A stretch of 64,000 nucleotides of DNA from Pseudomonas taiwanensis DSM 21245 (GCF_000425785.1 NZ_AUEC01000014.1:62001-126000), one strand, 5' to 3'. Positions 25,068 through 33,760 are shown, counted from the stretch's first letter. The notes: a model not told the origin generated them from the letters alone. Numbers and translations are program-made.

Positions 25068-25832
25068 TCAGGCTACGGGGATCGGGTTGTCAACCAGCGA
25101 CTGGTTGAATTGGTGAATCAGTTCGTGCTCGTTCGCGCCCTGATTAGCGCGCAGTGGGACGACACGATCCACCAGGACCTCTGTAGTGGCGGATTCGAGC
25201 TTGGCCAGGGTCTCCTGGATGAAGTCGCCCAATGGCATGGCACGCTCATCACCGCTCTTGTGAATCAGGTCGGTGTCGACCCAAGGCGGCGCGATTTCCA
25301 ACACTTTGACGCTGGTGTCACGCAGGCTGAATCGCTGTGACAGCGAGTAGGAGTGTATGGCCGCCTTGGTCGCCGAATACAGCGCGGTGGCCGCTAGCGG
25401 CAGGTAGGCCAGTACCGAGCTGTTGTTGATGATGTAGGCATCCGGTTGTCGCTTGAGGTGCTCGACGAAGGCAGCGCTGACGCGTACCGGGCCCAACAGG
25501 TTGGTCTGTAGCAGGCTCACTGCTTGTTCGTCGTCATGGTCTCCTGAGGCCGGGTTGTCGAATGGCATCACGCCGGCATTGTTGATGATCACGTTCAGTG
25601 AAGGATGGCGGCGGATCACTTCTTGGGCCACCGCCTTGATCTGCTGCGGATCGTTGATGTCCAGGCGCACGGTATCGATGCCTGGGTTGGCCTGGGCGAT
25701 TTCATCCAGCAGTGCCTGGCGGCGCCCCGCAACGATCACTTTGTTGCCGCGCTGATGGAAGGCCTCTGCCAAGGCTCGGCCGATGCCTGAAGTTCCACCG
25801 GTGATGAAAATGGTGTTAGCACTGAGTTTCAT
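25068..25832 (-). CDS. Short-chain dehydrogenase/reductase (DltE-like)
   Basis: 254 residues. Cofactor motif TGGTSGIGRALA near residue 11 and NNAG at 86-89. The catalytic tetrad is visible as NSS, then Y-S-A-T-K (YxxxK) in ALYSATKAAIHSYSLSQRFSL. The segment IAPPWVDTDL follows as in the DltE-type oxidoreductases. It oxidises or reduces a hydroxy/keto group with NAD(P)(H); substrate unknown. A second SDR gene starts upstream on the same strand (20-base gap), and both are divergent from a GlxA-type regulator that may control them. Confidence 0.9.
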   Translation of the reverse strand: MKLSANTIFITGGTSGIGRALAEAFHQRGNKVIVAGRRQALLDEIAQANPGIDTVRLDINDPQQIKAVAQEVIRRHPSLNVIINNAGVMPFDNPASGDHDDEQAVSLLQTNLLGPVRVSAAFVEHLKRQPDAYIINNSSVLAYLPLAATALYSATKAAIHSYSLSQRFSLRDTSVKVLEIAPPWVDTDLIHKSGDERAMPLGDFIQETLAKLESATTEVLVDRVVPLRANQGANEHELIHQFNQSLVDNPIPVA

Positions 25833-25852
25833 GATCCGTTTCCTTTTTCCGA

Positions 25853-26650
25853 TCAGTTGGTGGTGTAACGCGGGGCAAGCCGATTGCTCGACAGCTGGCT
25901 GAACAGGTGTTGCCGGCTGGCTTCGTAGCGTTCGAATGCCTGAAGGTCGTGCATTGAGGGGATGGAGATGAGTACCTGGTCGTCGAAGTCTTGCAGGGCC
26001 CCGTCCACCAGATCCTGGGCCGACATCACGATCCCCGGGTCGAGGTGCTCGACCGGCAAACCGCCGATTTGCCAGAAGTCGGTGGCAGTCGCCCCTGGCA
26101 GCACCGCCTGAATTTGGATGCCCTTGTCCGCGAGCTCCTTGCTCAAAGACCGCGTGAAGGCAGTGACATACGCCTTGCTGCCGCCGTAAACGCCATTGAG
26201 CAGCTCTGGCGCCAGGCTAACGATGGACGAGATGTTGATCACGGCGCCTTGATTGCGGGCTACAAATCCCGGGATAGCGGCATAGGTAAGGCGGGTGAGG
26301 GCGGTGACGTTGAGGGTGATCATTTCGGCCATCCGTTCCACGTCACTTTCCAGCAGGCTGGTGTGGGTGCCGATCCCAGCGTTGTTCACCAGCAAGGTGA
26401 CGGTGGCGTCCTCGCGCAATTTGTGTTCCACCTTGGCCAGTTCTTCCGGGTTGGCCAGATCTGCCGGGAAGACTTCCACGCTCTGGCGGGTTTCGGTGGT
26501 GAGCCGATTTGCCAAGGTGTTGAGGCGCTCCCGATTACGGGCGACCAGTACCAGGTCGTATCCCCGGCGGGCCAGGCGTTCTGCGTAGATGGAGCCGATG
26601 CCGGTGGAGGCGCCGGTGATGAGGGCAGTGCCTTTTGATTGCTGCGTCAT
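25853..26650 (-). CDS. Short-chain dehydrogenase/reductase
   Basis: 265 residues from the ATG at 26650; the frame runs further upstream through the regulator's promoter, which is rejected. ALITGASTGIGSIYAERLARRGYDLVLVARN is the dinucleotide fold; LLVNNAGIG, NISSIVSLAPE and YGGSKAYV give NAG, catalytic Ser, and Tyr-Lys. The C-terminal half has LPGATATDFW. The features fit the SDR_c group often named after YqjQ/DltE. First gene of a two-gene unit, divergent from the GlxA-type regulator at 26757. Confidence 0.9.
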   Translation of the reverse strand: MTQQSKGTALITGASTGIGSIYAERLARRGYDLVLVARNRERLNTLANRLTTETRQSVEVFPADLANPEELAKVEHKLREDATVTLLVNNAGIGTHTSLLESDVERMAEMITLNVTALTRLTYAAIPGFVARNQGAVINISSIVSLAPELLNGVYGGSKAYVTAFTRSLSKELADKGIQIQAVLPGATATDFWQIGGLPVEHLDPGIVMSAQDLVDGALQDFDDQVLISIPSMHDLQAFERYEASRQHLFSQLSSNRLAPRYTTN

Positions 26651-26710
26651 GGTCGTGCTCCGCTGTTTGATATGGACGCATGATGCAGTCGATCGCTTTC
26701 GTCTCAAACG

Positions 26711-26725
26711 ACGTATAGGATACGT
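26711..26725. promoter_or_regulatory. Dyad in the SDR / glxA-like divergent spacer
   Basis: ACGTAT (26711-26716) and ATACGT (26720-26725) flank AGG. It lies midway between the two divergent starts (26650 and 26757) and may be the binding site of the adjacent AraC-type regulator. Confidence 0.35.
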
Positions 26726-26756
26726 TTTTAGGTCATCACCTATTGGAGCTTCCACT

Positions 26757-27707
26757 GTGCACCGGGTCGGCTATCTGATCACCGAAGGCTTCCAGATCAT
26801 GTCGTTGGCGACGCAGGCCGTATTCGAGTTTGCGAACATCGTCGCGGGCGAAGCCGTTTACAAGATCCAGAATTTTTCCATCGAAGGCGGCACCGTCCGC
26901 TCTTCACTGGGGATGTACATGGATACGCTCCCACTAGGAACACCTGGCCTGGCTGACACCTGGATGGTTACGGGAACATTGACCCCGTTGACGCCGCCGA
27001 GTGAGGAAGTGCTGGCCAGCGTGCGAGGATTTGTCGACGGTGCCCGGCGCACGGCCGGGCTGTGTACCGGCTGTTTCGTCTTGGCCCAGGCGGGGGTACT
27101 GGATAACCGGCGCGCCACCACGCACTGGGCCTATGCGAAAAAAATGCGTGAGCTTCACCCGAAGATCGAGGTCGAAGAAGATCGGATATTCATTGTGGAC
27201 GGACAGATCTGGACGTCTGCGGGCATGACCGCCGCCCTGGATATGGCGCTGGGTATGGTGGAAAAGGATCTGGGCACTGAGATGGCCAGATCAGTGGCAC
27301 GAAAGCTCGTGATGCATCAACGCCGCTCCGGTGGGCAGTCCCAACATTCCGAACTGCTGACGCTTTCGCCGAAGTCAGATCGAATTCAAAGCGCCCTGGA
27401 TTTCGCGCGCAAGAATCTGAATCGCCCGTTGAGTGTCGAGGAACTGGCCGAAACCGTGCATTTGAGCCCCCGCCAGTTTACCCGCGTATTCACTGCCGAG
27501 ACGGGACAATCTCCGGCCAAGGCCGTGGAACGTTTGCGCCTGGAGGCAGCCCGCTTGATGATAGAGCAGAGCCGACACAGCCTGGACGTGGTGGCGAAGG
27601 AAACCGGATTCAGGGATCGCCGGCATATGCGCGAGGTGTTCATTCGCGGTCTCGGCGTACCGCCTCAAACGATACGAAGGGATGCCCGGCGAGTGGTTGT
27701 TGCTTGA
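26757..27707 (+). CDS. GlxA-family AraC-type regulator with DJ-1/PfpI domain
   Basis: 316 residues from the GTG at 26757 (TTGGAG upstream); the open frame extends further but overlaps the divergent promoter. The N-terminal DJ-1/PfpI-like domain covers about residues 1-190, with the nucleophile-elbow-like AGLCTGCFVLAQAG. The C-terminal AraC domain has two HTHs: LSVEELAETVHLSPRQFTRVFTAETGQSPAKAVERLRLEAAR and LDVVAKETGFRDRRHMREVFIRGLGVPPQTIRRD. Such regulators sense small metabolites or aldehydes. It is divergent from two SDR genes and probably activates them. Confidence 0.88.
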   Translation: MHRVGYLITEGFQIMSLATQAVFEFANIVAGEAVYKIQNFSIEGGTVRSSLGMYMDTLPLGTPGLADTWMVTGTLTPLTPPSEEVLASVRGFVDGARRTAGLCTGCFVLAQAGVLDNRRATTHWAYAKKMRELHPKIEVEEDRIFIVDGQIWTSAGMTAALDMALGMVEKDLGTEMARSVARKLVMHQRRSGGQSQHSELLTLSPKSDRIQSALDFARKNLNRPLSVEELAETVHLSPRQFTRVFTAETGQSPAKAVERLRLEAARLMIEQSRHSLDVVAKETGFRDRRHMREVFIRGLGVPPQTIRRDARRVVVA

Positions 27708-27762
27708 TGACGACAGCTAACCAGGCTTGAGTGAACCGGGCCTCTAGCGCTTGGCCGTTCGC

Positions 27763-27795
27763 GGCCGGACAGGCAGATGCAGCGGCTGTCCGGCC
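27763..27795. terminator. Bidirectional terminator hairpin
   Basis: GGCCGGACAG (27763-27772) pairs perfectly with CTGTCCGGCC (27786-27795), 13-base loop, between convergent genes ending at 27707 and 27802. Confidence 0.6.
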
Positions 27796-27801
27796 TGGGG
27801 T

Positions 27802-29916
27802 TCAAGGCTTGGATTGGGCAAAGGGATTGCCCTTGGCCTGTAAATACAGCTTGCCCATTGCCGTGGAGGCGAAATCGGTGATGTGCCCGATGTCCCGGTA
27901 GATCGGCAGGCCGTCGATCGACAGCTTGCACTGGCCATCGACGCACTGCACGTCCTTGGGGTCGATGATCAGCAAGTCCGGATGTGCTTGCTTAACTTCC
28001 CGGAACAACTGCGCAAGCCAGGGGTTTTCTTCCGGTTGCGCGATACTCGTCGCGCAATGATGCTCCTCGATCGTGCCCCTGAGCTTGATGCAGCGGTACA
28101 GGCAGTCATTGGCGCCTTCGGGCATGACGATGTTGCTCTTGATCAGTACGGGCCTGGCACCGGAGCGCGCTATGATATCGAGGCTCTTGAGCAGGGCGGC
28201 TTTCATGCGATCGCGCGACAGGGCCTGGGAGCGTTGGTCATCGATCGACAACACCACTGCACTGCTGTCGGCGTAGGTCTCCCAGGTCAGGCCGATGATC
28301 ACGTAGTCGTAGTGGCTGCGAGCAATCAGCTTGTGGTACTCGGCGGCGGCATCATGGCACTTCTTGTAGAGTGTGTTCTTGTACTTCCACCAGTCGTAGA
28401 GATAGACATCCGGCAGAGCCAGGCACCCTGGGCTGCCTTGGGCCATGACGGAGACGTTGGCGTCTTTGGCCAGCGTGTCAATAAAGCCCCAGAAGTGGTT
28501 GGAATAGGAATCGCCCATCAACAGCGCGGTGGTGCTAGCGTTGACGTGCCCGAGCAGACAGCTGCTATCAGAGCCATCGCTGGCACCGCCCAGGCACGGC
28601 TTGCGCTTGGGTATTTCGCTTGCCTTCAGGCGCGGCAGGATGTTTGCCGGGTCACTGCCGAAACGCTCCAGCCAGCCATCGGCGGCCTTGCCCGCCGAGT
28701 ACAGCGCCGAAAACGCGATGGCCGGTACGACGAGCAGCAGGAGCAGCGTCTTGCCCAAACCCAGCCGGGTACGGCGCAGGGGCTTTTCGATCAGGTAGTA
28801 CGAGGTGGTGCCCAGGGCAAACGAGGCGATGAAGTAGCCAGCAAGGATGGCCGGCGTCTTTACAACTCCCAGGTACTCCACGATGGCGATGACAGGCCAG
28901 TGCCAGAGGTATAGCGAGTAGGAAATCGTTCCGACGAATACCAGCGGTGACCATGACAGCAGCCTTGACGTGATGCCCACTTGCCCAACCTGGCTCGAGA
29001 CCAGTACCGCCGTCGCCAAACAGATCACGATGGCGGGGAAGCCAGGATAGGCGGTGGTCGGTATGGATAGTGTGGCGCTGTACAAGACCGCGCCAAAGGC
29101 GCCTAGCCCCAGTGCGGACGCGCTGACACGGCCGAGGCGGAGGCGGTCGTTAGCGAACACGGCCGTGCACGAGCCGACCAGCAGCTCGAAGATCCGCGCC
29201 AGGAACGCGTAGTAGCTTTTATCCGGGGATGTTCTTGCGATGAACAGTGTAATGCCGATGGAGACGATGGTCAGCACCACAACAGCGGTTTTCAATCGAT
29301 GGGGCTTCAGGTGGCGCGTCAGTACCAGCAACCCAAGCGGCAAGAAGATGTACCACTGCCATTCTATGGCCAGCGACCAGGTGTGCAGCAAGGGCAGGGT
29401 CGCCGCCTCGGCGGTGGCATAGCCGTCGGTGGACTTGGAGAAATACTGATTGGACAGCAGCAGGCTGGTGTACTTCTCGCTTTTGAGAAAGTCGATGAAG
29501 TCCTTGGGCAGATACAGCGCACTGGCCGCGCCGAGCGTAACGATCAACAGCGCCAATATCGCTGGCTGCAGGCGCCACAAACGCTTGACATAGAACTGCC
29601 CAAGGCTGAAGTCACCCCGGCCGACCGCGCTCAGGATGATCGAGGTGGTGAGGTAGCCGGAGATCACGAAGAAGATATCGACGCCGATGAACCCGGAAGG
29701 GAACACCGCCAGTCCAGCATGGAAAATCAGCACCAGCAGGACGGCAACGGCACGCAGCCCATCGATATCGGCGCGGTACAAGGCAGGTTGCACGCCGGTA
29801 GGGGCCACTTGTGCCTTGCCACGGTCGGCGACAGCCTGTGCGCGGGTGGTTGCAGGAGCTTTGAATATCAGGTTCTGATCGGTCGACAAGGCACTACATC
29901 CTATCGCGTGAGACAT
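27802..29916 (-). CDS. OafA-like membrane O-acyltransferase with C-terminal SGNH domain
   Basis: 704 residues. After a 45-residue polar N-terminus, an acyltransferase-3 domain of about ten membrane segments begins YRADIDGLRAVAVLLVLIFHAGL, with the conserved His and GVDIFFVISGYL. LHTWSLAIEWQWYIFLPL and SLYLWHWPV are further family marks. The last 270 residues form a periplasmic SGNH hydrolase-like domain: GDSYSNHFWG is the nucleophile block and RDIGHIT near the C-terminus supplies Asp and His. Such fusions acetylate lipopolysaccharide O-antigen or exopolysaccharide. No polysaccharide genes lie nearby, so the acceptor is unknown. The spacer upstream is AT-rich for this genome. Confidence 0.9.
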   Translation of the reverse strand: MSHAIGCSALSTDQNLIFKAPATTRAQAVADRGKAQVAPTGVQPALYRADIDGLRAVAVLLVLIFHAGLAVFPSGFIGVDIFFVISGYLTTSIILSAVGRGDFSLGQFYVKRLWRLQPAILALLIVTLGAASALYLPKDFIDFLKSEKYTSLLLSNQYFSKSTDGYATAEAATLPLLHTWSLAIEWQWYIFLPLGLLVLTRHLKPHRLKTAVVVLTIVSIGITLFIARTSPDKSYYAFLARIFELLVGSCTAVFANDRLRLGRVSASALGLGAFGAVLYSATLSIPTTAYPGFPAIVICLATAVLVSSQVGQVGITSRLLSWSPLVFVGTISYSLYLWHWPVIAIVEYLGVVKTPAILAGYFIASFALGTTSYYLIEKPLRRTRLGLGKTLLLLLVVPAIAFSALYSAGKAADGWLERFGSDPANILPRLKASEIPKRKPCLGGASDGSDSSCLLGHVNASTTALLMGDSYSNHFWGFIDTLAKDANVSVMAQGSPGCLALPDVYLYDWWKYKNTLYKKCHDAAAEYHKLIARSHYDYVIIGLTWETYADSSAVVLSIDDQRSQALSRDRMKAALLKSLDIIARSGARPVLIKSNIVMPEGANDCLYRCIKLRGTIEEHHCATSIAQPEENPWLAQLFREVKQAHPDLLIIDPKDVQCVDGQCKLSIDGLPIYRDIGHITDFASTAMGKLYLQAKGNPFAQSKP

Positions 29917-30157
29917 TCTTTGACGCGACAGGGCTCGCGAACAATTGAGGCGAGTTTATCAAGAGCGCTCGAACGTGACACTGTATTTAACATAATACGC
30001 ATTATGCGCAGATCCATATGCAGGCACCTGAGCTAGGTGGTGATGCAAGAATCACTCTTCATACTACAAGCCCGATCCCAACCTTCGACTATCCGTCTCG
30101 ACCCCAATCCGCTCTAATGCCTATCACGCCCGCTCTACGCCACGAGGCTCTATTTGC

Positions 30158-30661
30158 ATGAAGCAATCCGTCACTCTGATTATCTGCCTGTCGTTACTCT
30201 CAGCATGCGATGTTTCAATCAATACCAACGCTCCAGTCATTCCGGTCGTTGTGCCGGCACTCCAGCCAGATGCCGCTATCACGCCGCAACAGCGCGTTAT
30301 CGTTAGCAGAGCCTTAGAGTTCCTGATGTTGCTCGATGAAGGACGGGCCGATTTGACTTGGCTCCCAGCCGGTTCGGCGCTGAAGGCGTCGACCTCCGAG
30401 TCCAACTGGGTCAAAGGCATCAGTGGTTTGCGCACGGGTGTTGGCGAGTTCAAACATCGTAACCATGCACAGATCAGCTTCACTCGAGAAATGCCTGATG
30501 CACCGCCAGGGCTCTACGCCGCGGTCCAGATACAGTCGTCCTTTTCTAATCTCGAAGTGATTGAAGTTGTGTTGCTCGTCGAAGAGGATGATCAATGGCG
30601 CGTGGTAGGCTACAACATCAGCAAAAACATCCAGTTGAAGGCAGCAATACCGCTGCTCTGA
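30158..30661 (+). CDS. DUF4019-like lipoprotein
   Basis: 167 residues. The signal peptide ends in the lipobox LLSAC, so Cys16 would be lipidated. The rest resembles DUF4019: a helix (QQRVIVSRALEFLMLLDEGRADLTWLPAGSALK), SESNWVKGISGLRTGVGEFKHR and a strand-rich end (GLYAAVQIQSSFSNLEVIEVVLLVEEDDQWRVVGYNI). Function unknown; probably a small periplasmic or outer-membrane-attached protein. The codon choice and AT-rich flanks differ from the neighbours, which hints at acquisition. It stands alone and is followed by a clear terminator. Confidence 0.75.
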   Translation: MKQSVTLIICLSLLSACDVSINTNAPVIPVVVPALQPDAAITPQQRVIVSRALEFLMLLDEGRADLTWLPAGSALKASTSESNWVKGISGLRTGVGEFKHRNHAQISFTREMPDAPPGLYAAVQIQSSFSNLEVIEVVLLVEEDDQWRVVGYNISKNIQLKAAIPLL

Positions 30662-30669
30662 CGTTGTCC

Positions 30670-30696
30670 CCGGCAAATTCACTTGCCGGCGTTTTT
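30670..30696 (+). terminator. Rho-independent terminator of the lipoprotein gene
   Basis: CCGGCAA (30670-30676) pairs with TTGCCGG (30683-30689), followed by CGTTTTT. It starts 9 bases after the stop codon. Confidence 0.85.
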
Positions 30697-30707
30697 CCTT
30701 TAACTCG

Positions 30708-30725
30708 ACTAAATAATCATTTAGT
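30708..30725. repeat. AT-rich palindrome
   Basis: ACTAAAT-AATC-ATTTAGT is a perfect 7-base inverted repeat with a 4-base centre, just past the lipoprotein terminator in a convergent spacer. No gene start is nearby that it would obviously regulate. Confidence 0.5.
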
Positions 30726-30754
30726 GTAATTAAGATATAGTAAATCCCCGTCCG

Positions 30755-30798
30755 TTGAATAACCCGACTCCACCCTTAATAAAGTTTGGGTTATTCAA
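30755..30798. repeat. 11-base inverted repeat with 22-base spacer
   Basis: TTGAATAACCC (30755-30765) and GGGTTATTCAA (30788-30798) are exact reverse complements. The region is much more AT-rich than the genome average and carries no convincing gene. Origin unknown: it could be a mobile-element trace, a structured RNA or a terminator for the minus-strand nucleosidase gene. Confidence 0.6.
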
Positions 30799-30910
30799 TC
30801 TCGCTTCCATTACAAACGTGTGCACTTCGCGAAACTCCCGTAGCGCGCCAGCTGTCGACAATCAGAAGGTACGAAAACGTCTTATCGCCCGTTCGCGACA
30901 GTTTAGAACG

Positions 30911-31492
30911 TCAGTCGAGCAGCACACGCTTGAACGCTTCGGCAGCCAGGTGCACCTGCACCGACCAGTCATTGGCCGCGTCGTCGCCCGCATCGTCGGA
31001 AATGTACTTCAGGCAAACAAAAGGAATGCCCTCCCCGCGCGCGATCAATGCCAGGACATATGCCTCCATATCGACCACATCGTAAGGGGCTTGGCCGTGG
31101 TTGACCTCGAAACTGTCGCCACTGCCGCAGATGCCTTGGGCGATCCCTGGCAGCGCAACGCCATATTCCAGCACCACGGGTATCTCCGACAGTGGCGTCT
31201 GGTAACGGGCGAAGCCCAGCGGCGTCACATCCATGTCACGCTGCACGAAACGGGTACAGCAAACCAAGCTACCCTTGCCGTGCCCCTGGCTGCCGGCCGA
31301 CCCGAGGTTGACGATGAGCTTGGGTTTGCGCTGCTGAATGGCCTTGGTCAGGCCGATGGCGGCGTTGACCTTGCCGATACCGGTGAACACGGTGTTCATG
31401 CCAGTGAACAGGTTGCCAGCTTCTGCCTCTAGGGCGAACACGAATAGCGTGTCGGCCAGGGCGATATCAGAAAATTGCTGGGTAAGCATCAT
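30911..31492 (-). CDS. MTA/SAH nucleosidase-like phosphorylase-superfamily protein
   Basis: 193 residues from the ATG at 31492 (ATGs at 31504 and 31489 are alternatives). Motifs of the nucleosidase/phosphorylase family are GIGKVNAAIGLTKAI, LIVNLGSAGS, VVDMEAYVLAL (nucleoside-binding Met-Glu) and YISDDAGDDAANDW (position of the catalytic Asp). MTA/SAH nucleosidase hydrolyses 5'-methylthioadenosine or S-adenosylhomocysteine to adenine and a thiosugar. It is shorter than the 230-residue E. coli enzyme, so the substrate could differ. It stands alone upstream of a long palindrome. Confidence 0.78.
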   Translation of the reverse strand: MMLTQQFSDIALADTLFVFALEAEAGNLFTGMNTVFTGIGKVNAAIGLTKAIQQRKPKLIVNLGSAGSQGHGKGSLVCCTRFVQRDMDVTPLGFARYQTPLSEIPVVLEYGVALPGIAQGICGSGDSFEVNHGQAPYDVVDMEAYVLALIARGEGIPFVCLKYISDDAGDDAANDWSVQVHLAAEAFKRVLLD

Positions 31493-31807
31493 GGTACGGG
31501 GCATTCCAGTTGGCTTGCAGAGGGCGAGGCTATTGTCGGTGAACCTTGGTCAATTGCAAGTCCCGGAGCACCCCGACGCATCCGTCTAGGCGCGGTTGCT
31601 CGCAATTGGTCGCTGGTGACCTTGGCCAACCTATCATGTGCCCAACGGCATCAAGACCGCCTCTGCTTCATAGGCTCTGTTCGAAAAGCCTTCATACTCG
31701 GTGATGCTGCGTTGAAAACAGCCTCGGAACGCTCATTTACAACCCGTAAACTCCGCTTCCGCGGCTGTTTTCGCCTTGACTAAGGCCTGGTAAAGAAAGC
31801 GCATCAT
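31493..31807. other. 315-base spacer with a long palindrome
   Basis: No gene is seen between the nucleosidase start and the end of paaX. The right half holds the 59-base imperfect palindrome listed separately; the left half contains nothing I can name beyond promoter space for the nucleosidase gene. Confidence 0.6.
31715..31773. repeat. 59-base imperfect palindrome, probable dispersed repeat
   Basis: The outer arms GAAAACAGCC and GGCTGTTTTC are perfect, CGGAA pairs with TTCCG, and TTTAC/GTAAA close on a 5-base loop AACCC. Nearly the whole 59 bases can fold. From memory, very similar CTCATTTAC...GTAAACTCC hairpins occur in many Pseudomonas genomes. Here it lies just behind paaX on the minus strand and may act as its terminator. 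Confidence 0.55.
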
Positions 31808-32731
31808 CTACACCAAGCCACCAAAACGCTTGTAGAAACTCTCCCCCACCTCTGGCAACGGCCCGTCTGCGGTCTCCAGTGCGCTGTTTAGCCATTCTTC
31901 AGCCTTGGCAAATACCAAACGATACAGGTTGCGGCACAACTGGCGTGCGGCCCTGCCCTCCCAGTCCCCTGGCAACAGCTCGTCTGGTAATTGCGGGTCG
32001 CGCAGCAGCAAACGACGGTACTCGTGGATCAACAGGGTGCGCGCCAGGAAGCAGTCCTGGGCGTCCAGTTGTTCCTGCTCCTTCAGTCCCTGCCACAACG
32101 GCCTGAACAAGCGGATGAATTCACTGTAGTGCTGACCCAGTTCATCGATGCGCCAGCTCTCGCGAACTTGCGCGCGCATGGCCTTGGAGGCCAGCACTTC
32201 CTGGGCATGGGTTTCGAAGACGATGCTGTCCTCGTCGGCATCGAGCTCGCGCAAGGTCGCGGCGAGGTCGGTACGGTCGGCACGGGGGCAGCCCAACACG
32301 TTGGGGGCGATCGCGCCAAAGCCTTGCCACTCCAACTCTTCGCGCACGTTTTTGCGCTTGACCGCTTCCAGCTGCGACAGGAGCACCAGTGTCCAGGCAC
32401 CGTCCCACGCTGGCTGGCTTGGACTATAGACCCGCTTGAAAGCTTTCTCGAAGCGTCGGCGGCCGGTGCCGGTCAAACTGTAATAGCTGCGTCGGCCAAC
32501 CTTTTCGGCCGTGAGCCATCCCTCTTTGGTCAGGCGAAAGATCGACGTGCGAATCAACCTCTCGTTGATGCCGATCGGCTCCAGCAGGTTGATCAAGCTG
32601 CCCAGCCACACGGTGCCGCCGTGGGGCTCGATGGCATCGCCGTACAGGGTAATGATCAGCGAACTGGCGCGAATCGGCGTCTGTTCCTGAAAGCGAGTGA
32701 TCAGAGTATTGAGTGGGGCAAGGTTGCTCAT
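31808..32731 (-). CDS. paaX: Phenylacetate degradation repressor PaaX
   Basis: 307 residues from the ATG at 32731, the family length; an ORF extension upstream is rejected. PaaX is a GntR-like winged-helix repressor that leaves DNA on binding phenylacetyl-CoA. Seen: the N-terminal opening IRASSLIITLYGDAIEPHGGTVWLGSLINLLEPIGINERLIRTSIFRLTKEGWL (DNA-binding wHTH) and the PaaX middle and C-terminal domains (PAWDGAWTLVLLS, LLIHEYRRLLLRDPQLPDELLP). It is the second gene of a paaY-paaX unit divergent from paaF. Half-sites likely bound by PaaX lie at the paaY, paaF and paaA promoters, so autoregulation is likely. Confidence 0.95.
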   Translation of the reverse strand: MSNLAPLNTLITRFQEQTPIRASSLIITLYGDAIEPHGGTVWLGSLINLLEPIGINERLIRTSIFRLTKEGWLTAEKVGRRSYYSLTGTGRRRFEKAFKRVYSPSQPAWDGAWTLVLLSQLEAVKRKNVREELEWQGFGAIAPNVLGCPRADRTDLAATLRELDADEDSIVFETHAQEVLASKAMRAQVRESWRIDELGQHYSEFIRLFRPLWQGLKEQEQLDAQDCFLARTLLIHEYRRLLLRDPQLPDELLPGDWEGRAARQLCRNLYRLVFAKAEEWLNSALETADGPLPEVGESFYKRFGGLV

Positions 32732-32808
32732 GGAGGAACTGTGCGCAGATAAAGTACCGACTATACCTGTGCGGCGGGCTGCCTGGCCATTGCCGAGCGC
32801 GCCCACAC

Positions 32809-33408
32809 TCATGCGCCCGCCTCGCTCTTGGGCCTGAAGCCCGAATCACCCATGCGCGGGCGCTGCGCTTCCACTTCGCTCAAGGGTGGGCACTCAACCA
32901 GTGCCGCCATGCAGCGCCGGGTCAGTTGCTGATACGCCTCGGTACCCCGCTGTTTCCACGCCACTTCCTGCTCGCTCAACGAACGTTTGACTAGCGCTGG
33001 TGAGCCGACCACCAGGCTCTGCTCGGGACATTCGAAGCCGGCCTTGACGAAGGCCGCGGCGGCGACGATGCAGCGGGGTGCGATGCGCGCACCATCCATG
33101 ACCACGGCATTCATGCCCACCAGAGCGTCTTCCCCCACCTGGCAACCATGCAGCACTGCGCCATGGCCAACATGGCCGTTTCGCTCGATGACGGTGTCGC
33201 CCCCTGGGAAACCATGCATCACGCAGGTGTCCTGAAGGTTGGCGCCTTCCTTGAGCACGATTCGACCGAAATCCCCACGCAAGGACGCCAGTGGGCCTAC
33301 ATAACAATCAGGGCCAACGATCACATCGCCAATCAGTACCGCACTGGGGTGCACGTAGGCGGTTGGATGGATGACGGGGGTCAGCCCGTCCAAACGATAG
33401 CAAGGCAT
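32809..33408 (-). CDS. paaY: PaaY, hexapeptide-repeat thioesterase
   Basis: 199 residues from the ATG at 33408. Left-handed beta-helix hexapeptide protein of the gamma-carbonic-anhydrase family: repeats such as [23 protein letters not shown], with the metal-binding His positions in [10 protein letters not shown] and [12 protein letters not shown]. In the phenylacetate pathway PaaY acts as a thioesterase on CoA thioesters of dead-end products. First gene before paaX, with a 77-base gap. Its own promoter, with a TTGACG box and two GATACA elements, lies at 33446-33492. Confidence 0.93.
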   Translation of the reverse strand: MPCYRLDGLTPVIHPTAYVHPSAVLIGDVIVGPDCYVGPLASLRGDFGRIVLKEGANLQDTCVMHGFPGGDTVIERNGHVGHGAVLHGCQVGEDALVGMNAVVMDGARIAPRCIVAAAAFVKAGFECPEQSLVVGSPALVKRSLSEQEVAWKQRGTEAYQQLTRRCMAALVECPPLSEVEAQRPRMGDSGFRPKSEAGA

Positions 33409-33445
33409 CTCGCACCTCCAGAAATGATTTGAAGCGTTGCCTGAT

Positions 33446-33492
33446 CTTGTATCACTTCGATATTTTTCGTCAATTGCCATCATCCATGTATC
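33446..33492 (-). promoter_or_regulatory. paaY promoter with two PaaX-type half-sites
   Basis: On the minus strand: TTGACG (33473-33468), a 16-base gap, then TACAAG (33451-33446). GATACA elements lie at 33492-33487 (upstream) and 33453-33448 (overlapping the -10). The box pair resembles the paaA promoter TTGACG-N17-TACAAA. Confidence 0.55.
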
Positions 33493-33610
33493 GCTTTTTT
33501 CAGCGTGGATGCGCGTGATTAGCGCCCGCCAGAAATCGCCTTTCAACCATTTTCTGCGGGATTTCGTCAGGTCAAACCGCGGTTCCATCAATGCATCACG
33601 CGCACTATTG

Positions 33611-33664
33611 GATACATAATCACGTATTCATGCTTGATATTGTGTATCGCATAAGGCATATACT
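33611..33664 (+). promoter_or_regulatory. paaF operon promoter with PaaX-type inverted half-sites
   Basis: GATACATAAT (33611-33620) and ATTGTGTATC (33639-33648) are inverted repeats with one mismatch; core spacing GATACA-N26-TGTATC. A TTGATA -35-like box at 33634 and AT-rich TATACT at 33659 overlap them. The paaA promoter has GATACA-N25-TGTATC in the same relation to its boxes. Confidence 0.6.
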
Positions 33665-33760
33665 GAAATACCTGAGCGTGGTTCGTGCCGCGCCCCTGCA
33701 AACAATTCCAATAAAAGCCGGCCATCCACTGCGCCGCGCGAGCAGCCTGAGGAATACGAC

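Larger units (their letters stand above)
33409..33760. other. Divergent paaY/paaF control region (352 bases)
   Basis: Non-coding. It contains the minus-strand paaY promoter, the plus-strand paaF promoter and four GATACA/TGTATC elements (33448, 33487, 33611, 33643). The DNA is AT-rich relative to the flanking genes. Confidence 0.75.

Noticed and set aside
26589..26756. N-terminal extension of the GlxA-type regulator to 26589
   Set aside because: This part overlaps the start of the divergent SDR gene and its promoter dyad; the DJ-1-like domain begins at the GTG at 26757.
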